This document shows, one piece after another, positions 6,098 to 12,682 of a DNA stretch of 15,020 bases; within the stretch, counting starts at the first letter, position 1; the number at the start of each line of letters is the position of its first letter. The position numbers were made by a program, and so were the translations under genes. Where the stretch lies: the NCBI GenBank assembly GCA_024640745.1, contig JAHEEL010000031.1:1-15020 (forward strand), in the 5' to 3' direction. A model generated the notes under the pieces. The model did not search any database and was not told where the DNA came from. It saw nothing but the letters and a program-made list of their open reading frames with translations. Source of the DNA: Actinomycetes bacterium (GTDB lineage: Bacteria > Actinomycetota > Acidimicrobiia > Spongiisociales > UBA5794).

Positions 6098-7408
6098 CTA
6101 ATCGGCCGTCACGGGATCAACTTCGAGCATGATCCCATCGACGCCGGTGATGGTCACGGAGTCGCCGGGCTTGATGCCCGCTTCACGATGTGCCGTTCCG
6201 CGCCAGCGCGCCTCATCGACTACCACGATGCCGTCGGGCCCAAACGCCGACTCCGCCGTCCCGATCTTGCCGATCAAGTGCTCGCGACCGATCGTGGTGG
6301 TCGAGAACCGAGAACGGACGATCGTGGTGAGTGCCACTCCGTAGAAGAGGGCGGCTCCCACCACGACCACGAGCACGATCCACCACGTCGGCGCGAGCTG
6401 GGGGCGGGCTGACGTCAGGGTGAGCCCCCCGGCGGCCAGAGCGACCGTCCCGATGATGCTGCGCCAGCCCAGCCGGTTGCGCTGGAAGTCCCACGTGTAG
6501 AGGAGGAGGCCGGCCGCGACCGCTGCGACCGACGGCCATGAAATCGGCAACGTCGCCAGCCCGTATCCGGCAAGGAGGAATGCCAGGACCGAGACCACCG
6601 CGCTCACACCGACGCCGGCCGCATAGAACTCAAAGGTTGCGGTCGCGATAGCGGCAACGAGGAAGAAGAAGGTTGCTTCGGGCTCGGACGCAAGGCGTAG
6701 GAACCGGTCCCAGAGGCCGGGTTTGAGGAACTGCACCGGTCGCGAAGGCACCACGACCTCGGTGCCGTCCTCGCCAACGACCCGTTCGGCCGTCGACATC
6801 TCGTAGGTGACGTCGCCGCGCTGGACGACGCCGCCGTCGAGGCCGACGATCACTTGCCCGATGCTCGGAACAACAAAGTCGACATATCCGGATATCTCCT
6901 CGCGGACGATCACGGACTGCCGGCCGAGGATGATCGAGGTCATCGCGGCGTCTACCGCCCGCTCCTCCTCGGTCTCTCCCTCGAAGCGGTCCAGGCGGAA
7001 CGGGATCGTCTCGGGCCCCTTCATCACAGATGGCTCGAGATACCCCACACGAGTGCCCGGCGCGGCGGCGCCGATGTCGGCCCGGTTGAGCAGGCTCGCT
7101 ACGCCACCGTACGCCACGGCCGGCCGGGCGCCGACCCACACGACCACCGGCGCCTCAGCAGCGTCGATGGCGCCCAACAGCGCATCCGGATCACCCGACG
7201 CGATGCCCGCCGCATCGACCTGGAGAACGAAGACATGCGCCGGCATCGCTGCAATGGTCTCCGCAGTGAAGTCCATGAGCCGCTGATCGAAGGGCTTGCG
7301 AAGGTCGATGACGACGACCGGCAGATCGCCGTCCTGTGCCCCCACTGCGCTCGCGAACGAGAGGGCGGCACCCAGAAGCGCAAACACGACAAGGATTCGG
7401 CGAAGCAC
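6098..7408 (-). CDS. NfeD-family membrane protein with ClpP-like domain, probably protease-inactive
   Basis: A 436-aa protein with a signal peptide (about 1-24, ending VGA), an extracytoplasmic ClpP/SppA-like domain (30-195), a transmembrane block (about 244-365) and a C-terminal OB-fold NfeD domain (372-432: GREHLIGKIGTAES, FGPDGIVVVDEARWRG, IKPGDSVTITGVDGIMLEV). This is the long NfeD architecture, of which Pyrococcus PH1510 is a Ser-Lys protease cutting a stomatin partner. Here the APGTRVGYLEP landmark (116-126) is present, but the nucleophile region reads AVAYGG (97-102) where PH1510 has AASAGT, and no lysine lies between K130 and the end of the domain, so catalysis looks lost. No stomatin gene is adjacent. 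GTG 7408 gives a compact signal peptide and is 7 bases after TAACAT; the open frame extends 15 codons further without a better start. Confidence 0.87.
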   Translation of the reverse strand: MLRRILVVFALLGAALSFASAVGAQDGDLPVVVIDLRKPFDQRLMDFTAETIAAMPAHVFVLQVDAAGIASGDPDALLGAIDAAEAPVVVWVGARPAVAYGGVASLLNRADIGAAAPGTRVGYLEPSVMKGPETIPFRLDRFEGETEEERAVDAAMTSIILGRQSVIVREEISGYVDFVVPSIGQVIVGLDGGVVQRGDVTYEMSTAERVVGEDGTEVVVPSRPVQFLKPGLWDRFLRLASEPEATFFFLVAAIATATFEFYAAGVGVSAVVSVLAFLLAGYGLATLPISWPSVAAVAAGLLLYTWDFQRNRLGWRSIIGTVALAAGGLTLTSARPQLAPTWWIVLVVVVGAALFYGVALTTIVRSRFSTTTIGREHLIGKIGTAESAFGPDGIVVVDEARWRGTAHREAGIKPGDSVTITGVDGIMLEVDPVTAD

Positions 7409-7421
7409 GAAAACGATGTTA
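7409..7421 (-). promoter_or_regulatory. Putative leaderless promoter of the nfeD-like gene
   Basis: TAACAT on the minus strand (7421-7416) is followed by 7 bases and the GTG at 7408. No ribosome site precedes this GTG. The -35 region is not recognisable. Confidence 0.5.
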
Positions 7422-7446
7422 TGACCTTGCAGGGGACAAGAGGCAA

Positions 7447-7475
7447 GAGACACGAGACACGAGCGACACGCGACG
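7447..7475. repeat. Short imperfect tandem repeat (GAGACAC unit)
   Basis: GAGACAC occurs twice in perfect tandem (7447-7460) and then decays into GAGCGACAC and GCGAC; the bases just upstream (GAGGCAA) look like another degraded unit. It lies in the 150-bp intergenic region between the diverging nfeD-like and receiver-domain genes. It could be a regulator-binding cluster or simple slippage sequence. Confidence 0.5.
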
Positions 7476-7545
7476 GTCGCCCCGGTCTCGGGTCCGAGTC
7501 ATCGAGTCTCGCCTCGCGACTGGCGGGTGCCCGCTGCATCCCGAC

Positions 7546-7551
7546 TACGCT
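7546..7551 (+). promoter_or_regulatory. Putative leaderless promoter of the receiver-domain gene
   Basis: TACGCT is followed by 7 bases and the ATG at 7559, with no Shine-Dalgarno. It is part of the pattern of -10 boxes directly before starts in this window. Confidence 0.5.
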
Positions 7552-7558
7552 TCGCGCA

Positions 7559-7915
7559 ATGTCACGCATACTGGTCGTTGCCGATGACGAATGGGTGGTG
7601 AACGAGGTTCACGCCGCGCTCAGCATCGGTGAGAACGATCTCATCGACCATGCCGATCCCGCGACCGCCGCTGCGGCGGTAGCTGAGGAGTCGGCCGACG
7701 TGGCGGTCGTCGATCTGCAGGTTGCCTCGATGGGCGGTATGGCGATCACGCGGTCGATTCGAGACCTCGCTGACCCCGTACCGGTGGTGCTGCTACTCGA
7801 CCGCGAGGCCGACGCCTTCCTCGCCGGTCGGGCGGGCGCGAACTCCTGGGTGATCAAGCCATTCTCGACTTCAGCATTACGGACCGCCGTCGCCGACGCA
7901 TCCGGAGCGGTGTGA
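7559..7915 (+). CDS. Stand-alone response-regulator receiver domain protein, atypical
   Basis: A 118-aa protein consisting only of a CheY-like receiver domain. Acidic residues D9, D10 and E11 after the first strand, the likely phosphoacceptor D52 (AVVDLQ) and K100 in VIKPF are all present. The conserved Ser/Thr after strand 4, which couples phosphorylation to conformational change, is missing: the segment reads VPVVLLLDREAD and there is no Ser or Thr between S66 and S96. The Pro-x-x-G/M loop after D52 is replaced by VASMGG. There is no DNA-binding domain and no kinase next to it, so partner and output are unknown. The ATG at 7559 fits MSRILVV, the usual receiver start. The corC-like gene follows after 46 bp and may be co-transcribed. 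Confidence 0.85.
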   Translation: MSRILVVADDEWVVNEVHAALSIGENDLIDHADPATAAAAVAEESADVAVVDLQVASMGGMAITRSIRDLADPVPVVLLLDREADAFLAGRAGANSWVIKPFSTSALRTAVADASGAV

Positions 7916-7961
7916 CGGAGCCGTCCGACCCTCCGAGTACCAGGGCCTCCGGTGATCGGCC

Positions 7962-9209
7962 ATGAACTCCGAGCAGCTGATCTACCTTGCGATCCTGGCG
8001 TCGTGCACCGTTGGGTCCGGCTTCTTCTCCGGATCCGAGACTGCGCTCATCGGGATATCGAAGGAGCGCGTCCACCGCCTCGCATCCGAGAGCAAGCGCG
8101 GCCTTCGCATCGAGCAGCTGATCTCGGACCCGGAGCGGATGCTCTCGACGCTGCTGGTCGCGAACAACATCGTCAACGTGCTCGCTGCGGCCGTCGCGAC
8201 AACGCTCTTCATCGGCCTTATCGGAGAGCAGTGGGGTCCGTGGTTGGCGACCGCCGCCGTCACGGCAGTGATCCTGATATTCGGAGAGATCACGCCGAAG
8301 ACGCTGGCTACTCGCTATCCGGAGCGCGTCGCGCTGGCGGTCGCACCCTCGATCTGGCAGCTTTCGCGGGTTCTTGCCCCTCTGGCGTCGTTCTTCGGGG
8401 CCATCACACGGGGTCTCCTACGGATGCTGCGGATCCCGGTTCAAGGCGATTCGGGCATGGTCACCGATGACGATATTCGTGCGCTCGCCGCACTCGGCCA
8501 CCGCGACGGACAGATCGAACAAGTCGAACGCGAGATCATCGACGCCCTCTTCGATCTCGCCGATCGACCAATCCGAGACGTGATGACGCCGAGAGTCGAC
8601 ATCGTTTCGCTGACCGAACCGGTCACCATGGCCGATGTCCGAGCAACGCTCGCAGAAACCGGCCATTCCCGCTTCCCGGTCACGCACGGCGACCTCGACG
8701 ATCTGCTGGGGATCCTCTTCGTGAAGGACCTGCTGCAGCGCACGACCGACCCAACGCCCGACGACATCGTCGGCCTGCTGCGGAACGCCCAGTTCATGCC
8801 GGAGACGGCAACCATCCTCGACACGTTGACCGAGATGCGGAAGCGCAAGTTCGCGATCGCGTGCGTCGTCGACGAACACGGCGGCATCGAGGGAATCATC
8901 ACCGCCAAGGACCTCCTCGCCGAACTCGTCGGCGAGCTGCAGGACGAGTACGACCCAGGGGTGCCGTCCATCGTACGCATCGGTCCGGAGCAGTGGATCG
9001 CGGACGGTCGGCTCCCGATCGAGGACCTCGCGGCCGCGATCGACCGAACGTTCCCCGAGGGGCCGTACAGCACGGTCGCCGGATTCTTCATGGCACTCGC
9101 AGGCCACGTCCCCGACGAAGGAGACGCCGTCGACATCGACGGTGTGCGGCTCACGGTCCTGTACATGGAGCGAAACCGAGTCGACCGAATCGACGTTTCG
9201 GTCATCTGA
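7962..9209 (+). CDS. CNNM/CorC-family transporter-like protein (DUF21, CBS pair, CorC_HlyC)
   Basis: A 415-aa inner-membrane protein, often labelled hemolysin C; bacterial CNNM homologues act in Mg2+ (and in some cases Co2+) transport. The N-terminal DUF21 region (1 to about 160) has the SGSETALIGISKERVHRLA start (23-41), the ANNIVNV helix (67-73) and FGEITPKTLA (107-116), a core CNNM motif. The CBS pair starts at RDVMTPR (205-211) and ends with CVVDEHGGIEGIITAKDLLAELVGE in the 301-325 area, followed by the CorC_HlyC domain (about 335-415: QWIADGRLPIEDL, TVAGFFMALAGHVP). Domain order and length are normal. The true substrate is not determined by sequence. It lies 46 bp after the receiver gene and its stop codon is inside a perfect short palindrome (9197-9214). 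Confidence 0.93.
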   Translation: MNSEQLIYLAILASCTVGSGFFSGSETALIGISKERVHRLASESKRGLRIEQLISDPERMLSTLLVANNIVNVLAAAVATTLFIGLIGEQWGPWLATAAVTAVILIFGEITPKTLATRYPERVALAVAPSIWQLSRVLAPLASFFGAITRGLLRMLRIPVQGDSGMVTDDDIRALAALGHRDGQIEQVEREIIDALFDLADRPIRDVMTPRVDIVSLTEPVTMADVRATLAETGHSRFPVTHGDLDDLLGILFVKDLLQRTTDPTPDDIVGLLRNAQFMPETATILDTLTEMRKRKFAIACVVDEHGGIEGIITAKDLLAELVGELQDEYDPGVPSIVRIGPEQWIADGRLPIEDLAAAIDRTFPEGPYSTVAGFFMALAGHVPDEGDAVDIDGVRLTVLYMERNRVDRIDVSVI

Positions 9210-9214
9210 CCGAA
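9197..9214 (+). terminator. Palindrome over the stop codon of the corC-like gene, possible terminator hairpin
   Basis: TTCGGTCATCTGACCGAA is self-complementary (8-bp arms, 2-base centre) and contains the TGA stop at 9207-9209. No U-run follows. It could be a weak hairpin terminator or a mere by-product of coding sequence. Confidence 0.3.
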
Positions 9215-9234
9215 CGCCACAACGGGAACGGGGG

Positions 9235-9240
9235 TACACT
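9235..9240 (+). promoter_or_regulatory. -10 box of tRNA-Pro
   Basis: TACACT lies 9 bases before the first base of the mature tRNA, so the primary transcript would have a leader of only a few bases. A -35 box cannot be assigned with confidence. Confidence 0.45.
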
Positions 9241-9249
9241 CCCCGCATT

Positions 9250-9323
9250 CGGGACGTGGCGCAGCTTGGTAGCGCGCATCGTTCGGGACGATGAGGTCGC
9301 CGGTTCAAATCCGGCCGTCCCGA
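9250..9323 (+). tRNA. tRNA-Pro (anticodon CGG)
   Basis: The cloverleaf closes fully: acceptor stem CGGGACG (9250-9256) with CGTCCCG (9316-9322), discriminator A9323; D arm with GCGCAGCTTGGTAGCGC; anticodon stem CATCG (9277-9281) with CGATG (9289-9293) around loop TTCGGGA, anticodon CGG at 9284-9286; T arm GCCGG-TTCAAAT-CCGGC (9299-9315). It reads CCG proline codons, common in a high-GC genome. The 3' CCA is not encoded. Overall the sequence resembles E. coli proK. Confidence 0.97.
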
Positions 9324-9332
9324 CTCATCGAG

Positions 9333-9360
9333 ACCCCGCCCCAGCGGCGGGGTTTCGTGT
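9333..9360 (+). terminator. Intrinsic terminator after tRNA-Pro
   Basis: ACCCCGCC (9333-9340) and GGCGGGGT (9346-9353) form an 8-bp GC-rich stem with a 5-base loop, followed by TTCGTGTTT. It lies 9 bp after the tRNA. The convergent asd gene ends 80 bp away; the remaining 9361-9440 holds nothing else I can name. Confidence 0.75.
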
Positions 9361-9440
9361 TTCTCGAGCGAACGCGTTGTGGGGACGTCCTCTGTGGCGT
9401 TCCGGGCCCAACAAACGGAACCGCCGGCCCGGCAGCGCCC

Positions 9441-10472
9441 CTACCGCTCCAGCAGCAGTTCGGCGAGTTGCACGGCGTTGAGCGCAGCGCCCTTGCGCAG
9501 ATTGTCCCCGACGACCCAGAGGCTGATACCGCCGCGATCGCCAACGGTCTCCCGGACCCGACCGACGAGCACGTCGTCGATTCCGGCGGAGTCCAGCGGT
9601 GTAGGAACGTGAGAGTCCGGCCACAGCTCCGTGCCCGGCGCGTCGGCGAGGATCTCGAGCGCCTCCTCGAGCGGCATCGGCCGATCGAAGAACATCGTCG
9701 CGGCGATGCCGTGCCCGACCATCGTCGGGACCCGAACACAGGTCGGCTCCACCTTGATGGCGGGCGCTTCGAGGATCTTCCGTGTCTCGTAGACGAGCTT
9801 CCACTCCTCGTCGGTGTAGCCCTCGTCGGTGATCGCCCCGGCCATCGGCAGGACGTTGTAGGCGATCGGCCGTTGGTAGAGATCCCCACCAGGGTCCTCC
9901 CAACCGCCGTGTTGCATCGCCTCACGTTTGCCGCGAAACCACTCGATCTGGCGCTCGAGCGTCTCCATACCTTGCTGGCCCGAACCGCCGGTCGCCTGGT
10001 ACGACGAGGCGACCATCCGGTCGATGCCCGCGACCTCGTGGAGCGGTCCGGCGGCCATCATCAGCGCCATCGTCGTGCAGTTCGGGTTCGCAACGATGCC
10101 GCGATGGGTCTCGATTGCTTCGTCGTTCACGTCCGCGACGACCAGCGGAACCTCCGGGTCCATCCGGAACGCCGACGAGTTGTCGACAATCGTCGCTCCG
10201 GCGTCGACAAAACGCGGGGCGAACTCCCTCGATCGGCCGCCGCCGGCTGAGAAGAGGGCAACGTCGATGCCGGTGGGGTCTGCCGTTGCAAGGTCCTCTA
10301 TCTTCACTGAACCCCACGGGGTCTCCACGACCGCGCCGGCAGACCGTTCAGAGGCGAGAAGTCGCAGGCCGCCGACGGGGTAGTCGCGCTCTGCGAGAAT
10401 GGCTTGCATGGTTCGGCCCACGGCCCCGGTGGCACCGACCACTGCCACCGTCGGGTTCTCAAAGCGTCTCAC
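9441..10472 (-). CDS. asd: Aspartate-semialdehyde dehydrogenase
   Basis: This enzyme reduces aspartyl-4-phosphate to aspartate-4-semialdehyde with NADPH, the second step toward lysine/diaminopimelate, threonine and methionine. The 343-aa product has the dinucleotide loop VGATGAVGR (12-20), SAGGGRSREFAP (75-86), NSSAFRMD (98-105), NPNCTT with active-site C132, SSYQATGGSGQQG (156-168), RVPTMVGHG with R247 and general base H254, and an ordinary C-terminus. Length is typical. GTG 10472 overlaps the lysC stop as GTGA (10469-10472), so lysC-asd is one coupled operon, the classic actinobacterial arrangement. Confidence 0.97.
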   Translation of the reverse strand: MRRFENPTVAVVGATGAVGRTMQAILAERDYPVGGLRLLASERSAGAVVETPWGSVKIEDLATADPTGIDVALFSAGGGRSREFAPRFVDAGATIVDNSSAFRMDPEVPLVVADVNDEAIETHRGIVANPNCTTMALMMAAGPLHEVAGIDRMVASSYQATGGSGQQGMETLERQIEWFRGKREAMQHGGWEDPGGDLYQRPIAYNVLPMAGAITDEGYTDEEWKLVYETRKILEAPAIKVEPTCVRVPTMVGHGIAATMFFDRPMPLEEALEILADAPGTELWPDSHVPTPLDSAGIDDVLVGRVRETVGDRGGISLWVVGDNLRKGAALNAVQLAELLLER

Positions 10473-10948
10473 GATGCGTCCCCGATCAAACCTCGGTGGA
10501 GCGCTTCCACCGCGGCCTGCGTGTCGTCTCCGCGTACGACGCAGCTGATGCGAATCGTCGACGTCGAGATCATCTCGATGTTGACGCCGGCGTCCGAGAG
10601 GATGCGGAACATGCTCGCCGCGACCCCCGACTCGGACTTCATCCCCGCACCCACGACCGTGATCTTCGAGATATCCGTATCGAGATCGACGCCGGTTGCA
10701 TCGATGTCGGCGGCAACGCTCTGTGCGACGGCAACCGCGGTGGCCGCCTGCGCCTCGGGGACCGTGAACGAGATGTCGGTGATGCCTTCACTCGAGACGT
10801 TCTGCACGATCATGTCGATGTTCACGCCGGCGTCGCCCATCGGCTCGAACACGGCTGCGGCCACCCCGGGCCGATCGGGAACACCCTTCACCGTGAGCTT
10901 CGCTTCGGATTCATCGTGGGCGACCCCCCGGATGATCGGTTCTTCCAT
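10469..10948 (-). CDS. lysC: Probable aspartate kinase beta subunit from an in-frame internal start in lysC
   Basis: Within lysC, codon M246 (ATG 10948-10946) is preceded by AAGGAGG (10960-10954) with a 5-base spacer, a near-perfect Shine-Dalgarno and the strongest I noticed in the window. Translation from it would give 159 residues starting MEEPIIRGVAHD and containing only the two ACT domains. In Corynebacterium and Bacillus the same gene makes an alpha2-beta2 aspartate kinase whose beta subunit starts at the equivalent place. The site is seen; its use is inferred from the family. Confidence 0.75.
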   Translation of the reverse strand: MEEPIIRGVAHDESEAKLTVKGVPDRPGVAAAVFEPMGDAGVNIDMIVQNVSSEGITDISFTVPEAQAATAVAVAQSVAADIDATGVDLDTDISKITVVGAGMKSESGVAASMFRILSDAGVNIEMISTSTIRISCVVRGDDTQAAVEALHRGLIGDAS

Positions 10949-11683
10949 CGTCTCCTCCTTGACCCACGTGCCTTCTCCATCGTGGAACGACGACCGCACG
11001 TGAATGGGAATGTTGTAGCGGATGCCAAACTCGACGCTCCGGGCCATCAGGACGCCGGCTCCGGCGTTGGCCAGCTCGAGCATCTCGGTGAATGTCACTT
11101 CGTCGAGCTTCCGCGCCGATGGGACGACTCTGGGATCTGCGGTGAAGACGCCGTCGACGTCGGTGTAGATCTCGCAAACGCTGGCACCGAGTGCAGCAGC
11201 GAGCGCCACGGCCGTTGCGTCGGAACCGCCGCGACCCAGCGTCGTGACGTCCTTCGAATCCGGGCTGACTCCTTGAAACCCGGCCACGATCGCGACCTTG
11301 CCTTCGTCGAGGCACTCGCGGACGCGAAAGGCGCGGATGTCGAGGATCTCAGCGCGGCCGTGGTCTGCGGTGGTCAGGATCCCCGCCTGGGATCCGGTGA
11401 AGCTGACGGCCGGTACGTCGTGTGCTTCGATCGCCATGGCCACGAGCGCCATCGAGATTCGCTCGCCCGCAGTCAGGAGCATGTCCATCTCACGTGGGTG
11501 CGGGGTGTCGGAAATCTGCGTGGCCAACTCGATGAGTCCATCGGTGGATTTGCCCATGGCGGACACGACCACCACCACGTTGTTGCCGGCTCGGTGGGTC
11601 TCGACCACACGGCGCGCCACGTTGCGGATCCGGTCGGCGTCGGCGAGGGATGTACCGCCGAACTTCTGTACCACGAATGCCAT
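10469..11683 (-). CDS. lysC: Aspartate kinase (alpha subunit, full-length product)
   Basis: This 404-aa enzyme phosphorylates L-aspartate in the first committed step of the aspartate family pathway. The kinase domain has VQKFGGTS (5-12), VVVSAMGKSTDGL (38-50), LLTAGERIS (69-77), SFTGSQAG (94-101) and LGRGGSDATAVALAAAL (149-165), plus YTDVDGVFTADPR (173-185). Two ACT domains follow (about 263-335 and 341-404); the first contains VQNVSSEGITDISFT (293-307), the region that binds lysine and threonine in Corynebacterium LysC, so concerted feedback inhibition is likely. ATG 11683 gives the normal N-terminus; TACACT lies 10 bases upstream. An internal strong ribosome site and ATG at 10948 probably yields a second product, listed separately. 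Confidence 0.97.
   Translation of the reverse strand: MAFVVQKFGGTSLADADRIRNVARRVVETHRAGNNVVVVVSAMGKSTDGLIELATQISDTPHPREMDMLLTAGERISMALVAMAIEAHDVPAVSFTGSQAGILTTADHGRAEILDIRAFRVRECLDEGKVAIVAGFQGVSPDSKDVTTLGRGGSDATAVALAAALGASVCEIYTDVDGVFTADPRVVPSARKLDEVTFTEMLELANAGAGVLMARSVEFGIRYNIPIHVRSSFHDGEGTWVKEETMEEPIIRGVAHDESEAKLTVKGVPDRPGVAAAVFEPMGDAGVNIDMIVQNVSSEGITDISFTVPEAQAATAVAVAQSVAADIDATGVDLDTDISKITVVGAGMKSESGVAASMFRILSDAGVNIEMISTSTIRISCVVRGDDTQAAVEALHRGLIGDAS
10949..10960 (-). promoter_or_regulatory. Internal Shine-Dalgarno of lysC (beta-subunit start)
   Basis: AAGGAGGAGACG on the minus strand ends directly at the internal ATG. It encodes Lys-Glu-Glu-Thr in the alpha reading frame, in the linker between kinase and ACT domains, where selection on the protein should be weak. 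Confidence 0.75.
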
Positions 11684-11852
11684 GTGATCGGTGAGTGTAG
11701 AAGGGGTCCGGATGTCTTCGGCGGCAACGAATCGAGGCCCGCTGGACGATGGCGGAGCCGTTCTGTGAGCCAGGGACACCGCCAAGATCGCGACGAGACT
11801 CGGGTGGGCATTCTCGGGGTCTATCGAGCGGTCGGGCGTAGCATCCCGGCCC
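11684..11852. promoter_or_regulatory. Divergent lysC / cyclophilin promoter region
   Basis: This 169-bp region separates the two divergent genes. For lysC, TACACT on the minus strand (11699-11694) lies 10 bases before the ATG. For the cyclophilin gene, TAGCAT (11839-11844) lies 8 bases before the ATG at 11853. Both imply no leader or a leader of a few bases, so there is no room for a lysine riboswitch or attenuator in the lysC transcript from this promoter. No operator-like repeat was recognised. Confidence 0.45.
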
Positions 11853-12620
11853 ATGAAACGCCCCCTCACGTTTGCCACCGTCGCCGCAGCCGTATTCGCG
11901 CTCGCGGCATGCAGCAGCGCCGAGTCGGCGACGACCACGACCGCCGTGGCGACGTTCGAGACGACCAGCACGACGGCGACTCCGACCACAACCTTGCCGG
12001 ATGCACGCCTTGCGGTCGTCCCGCGTGACTACGACGAATTCCGGGCGCAGTCGACGATCTGCGACGCTGCAGCTCCCGATCCGGTCGTGCCGATGCAGTT
12101 CGACACCCCCGACGATGTCACCACCGGTGCCGTGGATCCAATCACCGCCACCATGGCCATCTCGTGCGGCGACATCGTGATCGAGCTGGATCCATCCCTC
12201 GCTCCCGAGACCGTCAACTCATTCGTCTTTCTGGCGAGCAAGGGCTATTTCGACGGAACCGTGCTGCACCGAGTGATCCCCGGGTTCATCGTGCAAGGCG
12301 GCGACCCAACGGCGACCGGAAGAGGCGGGCCGGGCTACTCGATACCCGACGAGTTGCCGCCGGCGGGCGTCGGCTACGGGCCCGGAACGCTCGCAATGGC
12401 GAATGCTGGCCCCGGTACCACGGGAAGCCAGTTCTTCATCGTGCTCGATTCCGTCGATCTGCCACCGCAGTACTCGGTCTTCGGCCGGGTGGTCGAGGGC
12501 CTCGATGTCCTCGACCGGCTGCAGACCGTGCCCCTCGGCCAGGCGGCCGGCAGCCCCGATCCGTTCCCGAGCACGCCGCTCGAGACGATCTACGTCGACT
12601 CCGTCACGATCGCGTCCTGA
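11853..12620 (+). CDS. Lipoprotein peptidyl-prolyl cis-trans isomerase (cyclophilin type)
   Basis: A 255-aa exported protein anchored to the outer face of the membrane. The lipobox LAAC ends at C20 after a basic-hydrophobic signal peptide. Residues about 25-50 are a Thr/Ala/Ser-rich linker. The cyclophilin domain covers about 97-253: ISCGDIVIELDPSLAPETVNSF, GYFDGTVLHRVIPGFIVQGGDP (131-152 around catalytic R140, F145 and Q148), GTLAMANAGPGTTGSQFFI core (178-196) and a C-terminal strand. C70 and C105 could form a disulphide. It should help fold exported proteins. Two residues of the usual FHRV motif differ only in F to L at 138. The gene seems monocistronic, with a promoter box 8 bases before the ATG and a hairpin right after the stop. 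Confidence 0.93.
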   Translation: MKRPLTFATVAAAVFALAACSSAESATTTTAVATFETTSTTATPTTTLPDARLAVVPRDYDEFRAQSTICDAAAPDPVVPMQFDTPDDVTTGAVDPITATMAISCGDIVIELDPSLAPETVNSFVFLASKGYFDGTVLHRVIPGFIVQGGDPTATGRGGPGYSIPDELPPAGVGYGPGTLAMANAGPGTTGSQFFIVLDSVDLPPQYSVFGRVVEGLDVLDRLQTVPLGQAAGSPDPFPSTPLETIYVDSVTIAS

Positions 12621-12627
12621 AACGCGA

Positions 12628-12654
12628 GACGGGGAGCGCTATGCGCTCCCCGTC
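12628..12654. terminator. Hairpin between convergent genes, U-less terminator candidate
   Basis: GACGGGGAGCGC (12628-12639) pairs perfectly over 12 bp with GCGCTCCCCGTC (12643-12654) around a TAT loop, 7 bp after the cyclophilin stop and 28 bp before the end of the convergent membrane-protein gene. There is no U-run on the plus side (GGCCTCGG follows). Such tails are common for actinobacterial terminators; it may act in both directions. Confidence 0.7.
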
Positions 12655-12682
12655 GGCCTCGGTACCGGACTCGGCGCGTGAA

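Noticed and set aside
8418..9308. Minus-strand open frames of 250-300 codons
   Set aside because: They are antisense to the corC-like gene and one even crosses the tRNA; no family resemblance.
9394..9430. Hairpin GTTCCG / CGGAAC as an asd terminator
   Set aside because: The stem is only 6 bp with an 11-base loop and no U-run; too weak to annotate.
11684..11852. Lysine riboswitch or attenuator before lysC
   Set aside because: The likely -10 box leaves almost no leader, and no conserved multi-helix structure is apparent.
10115..12028. 637-codon plus-strand open frame
   Set aside because: It is antisense to asd and lysC, which have full motifs; the sequence is Arg/His/Asp-rich, typical of a high-GC shadow frame.
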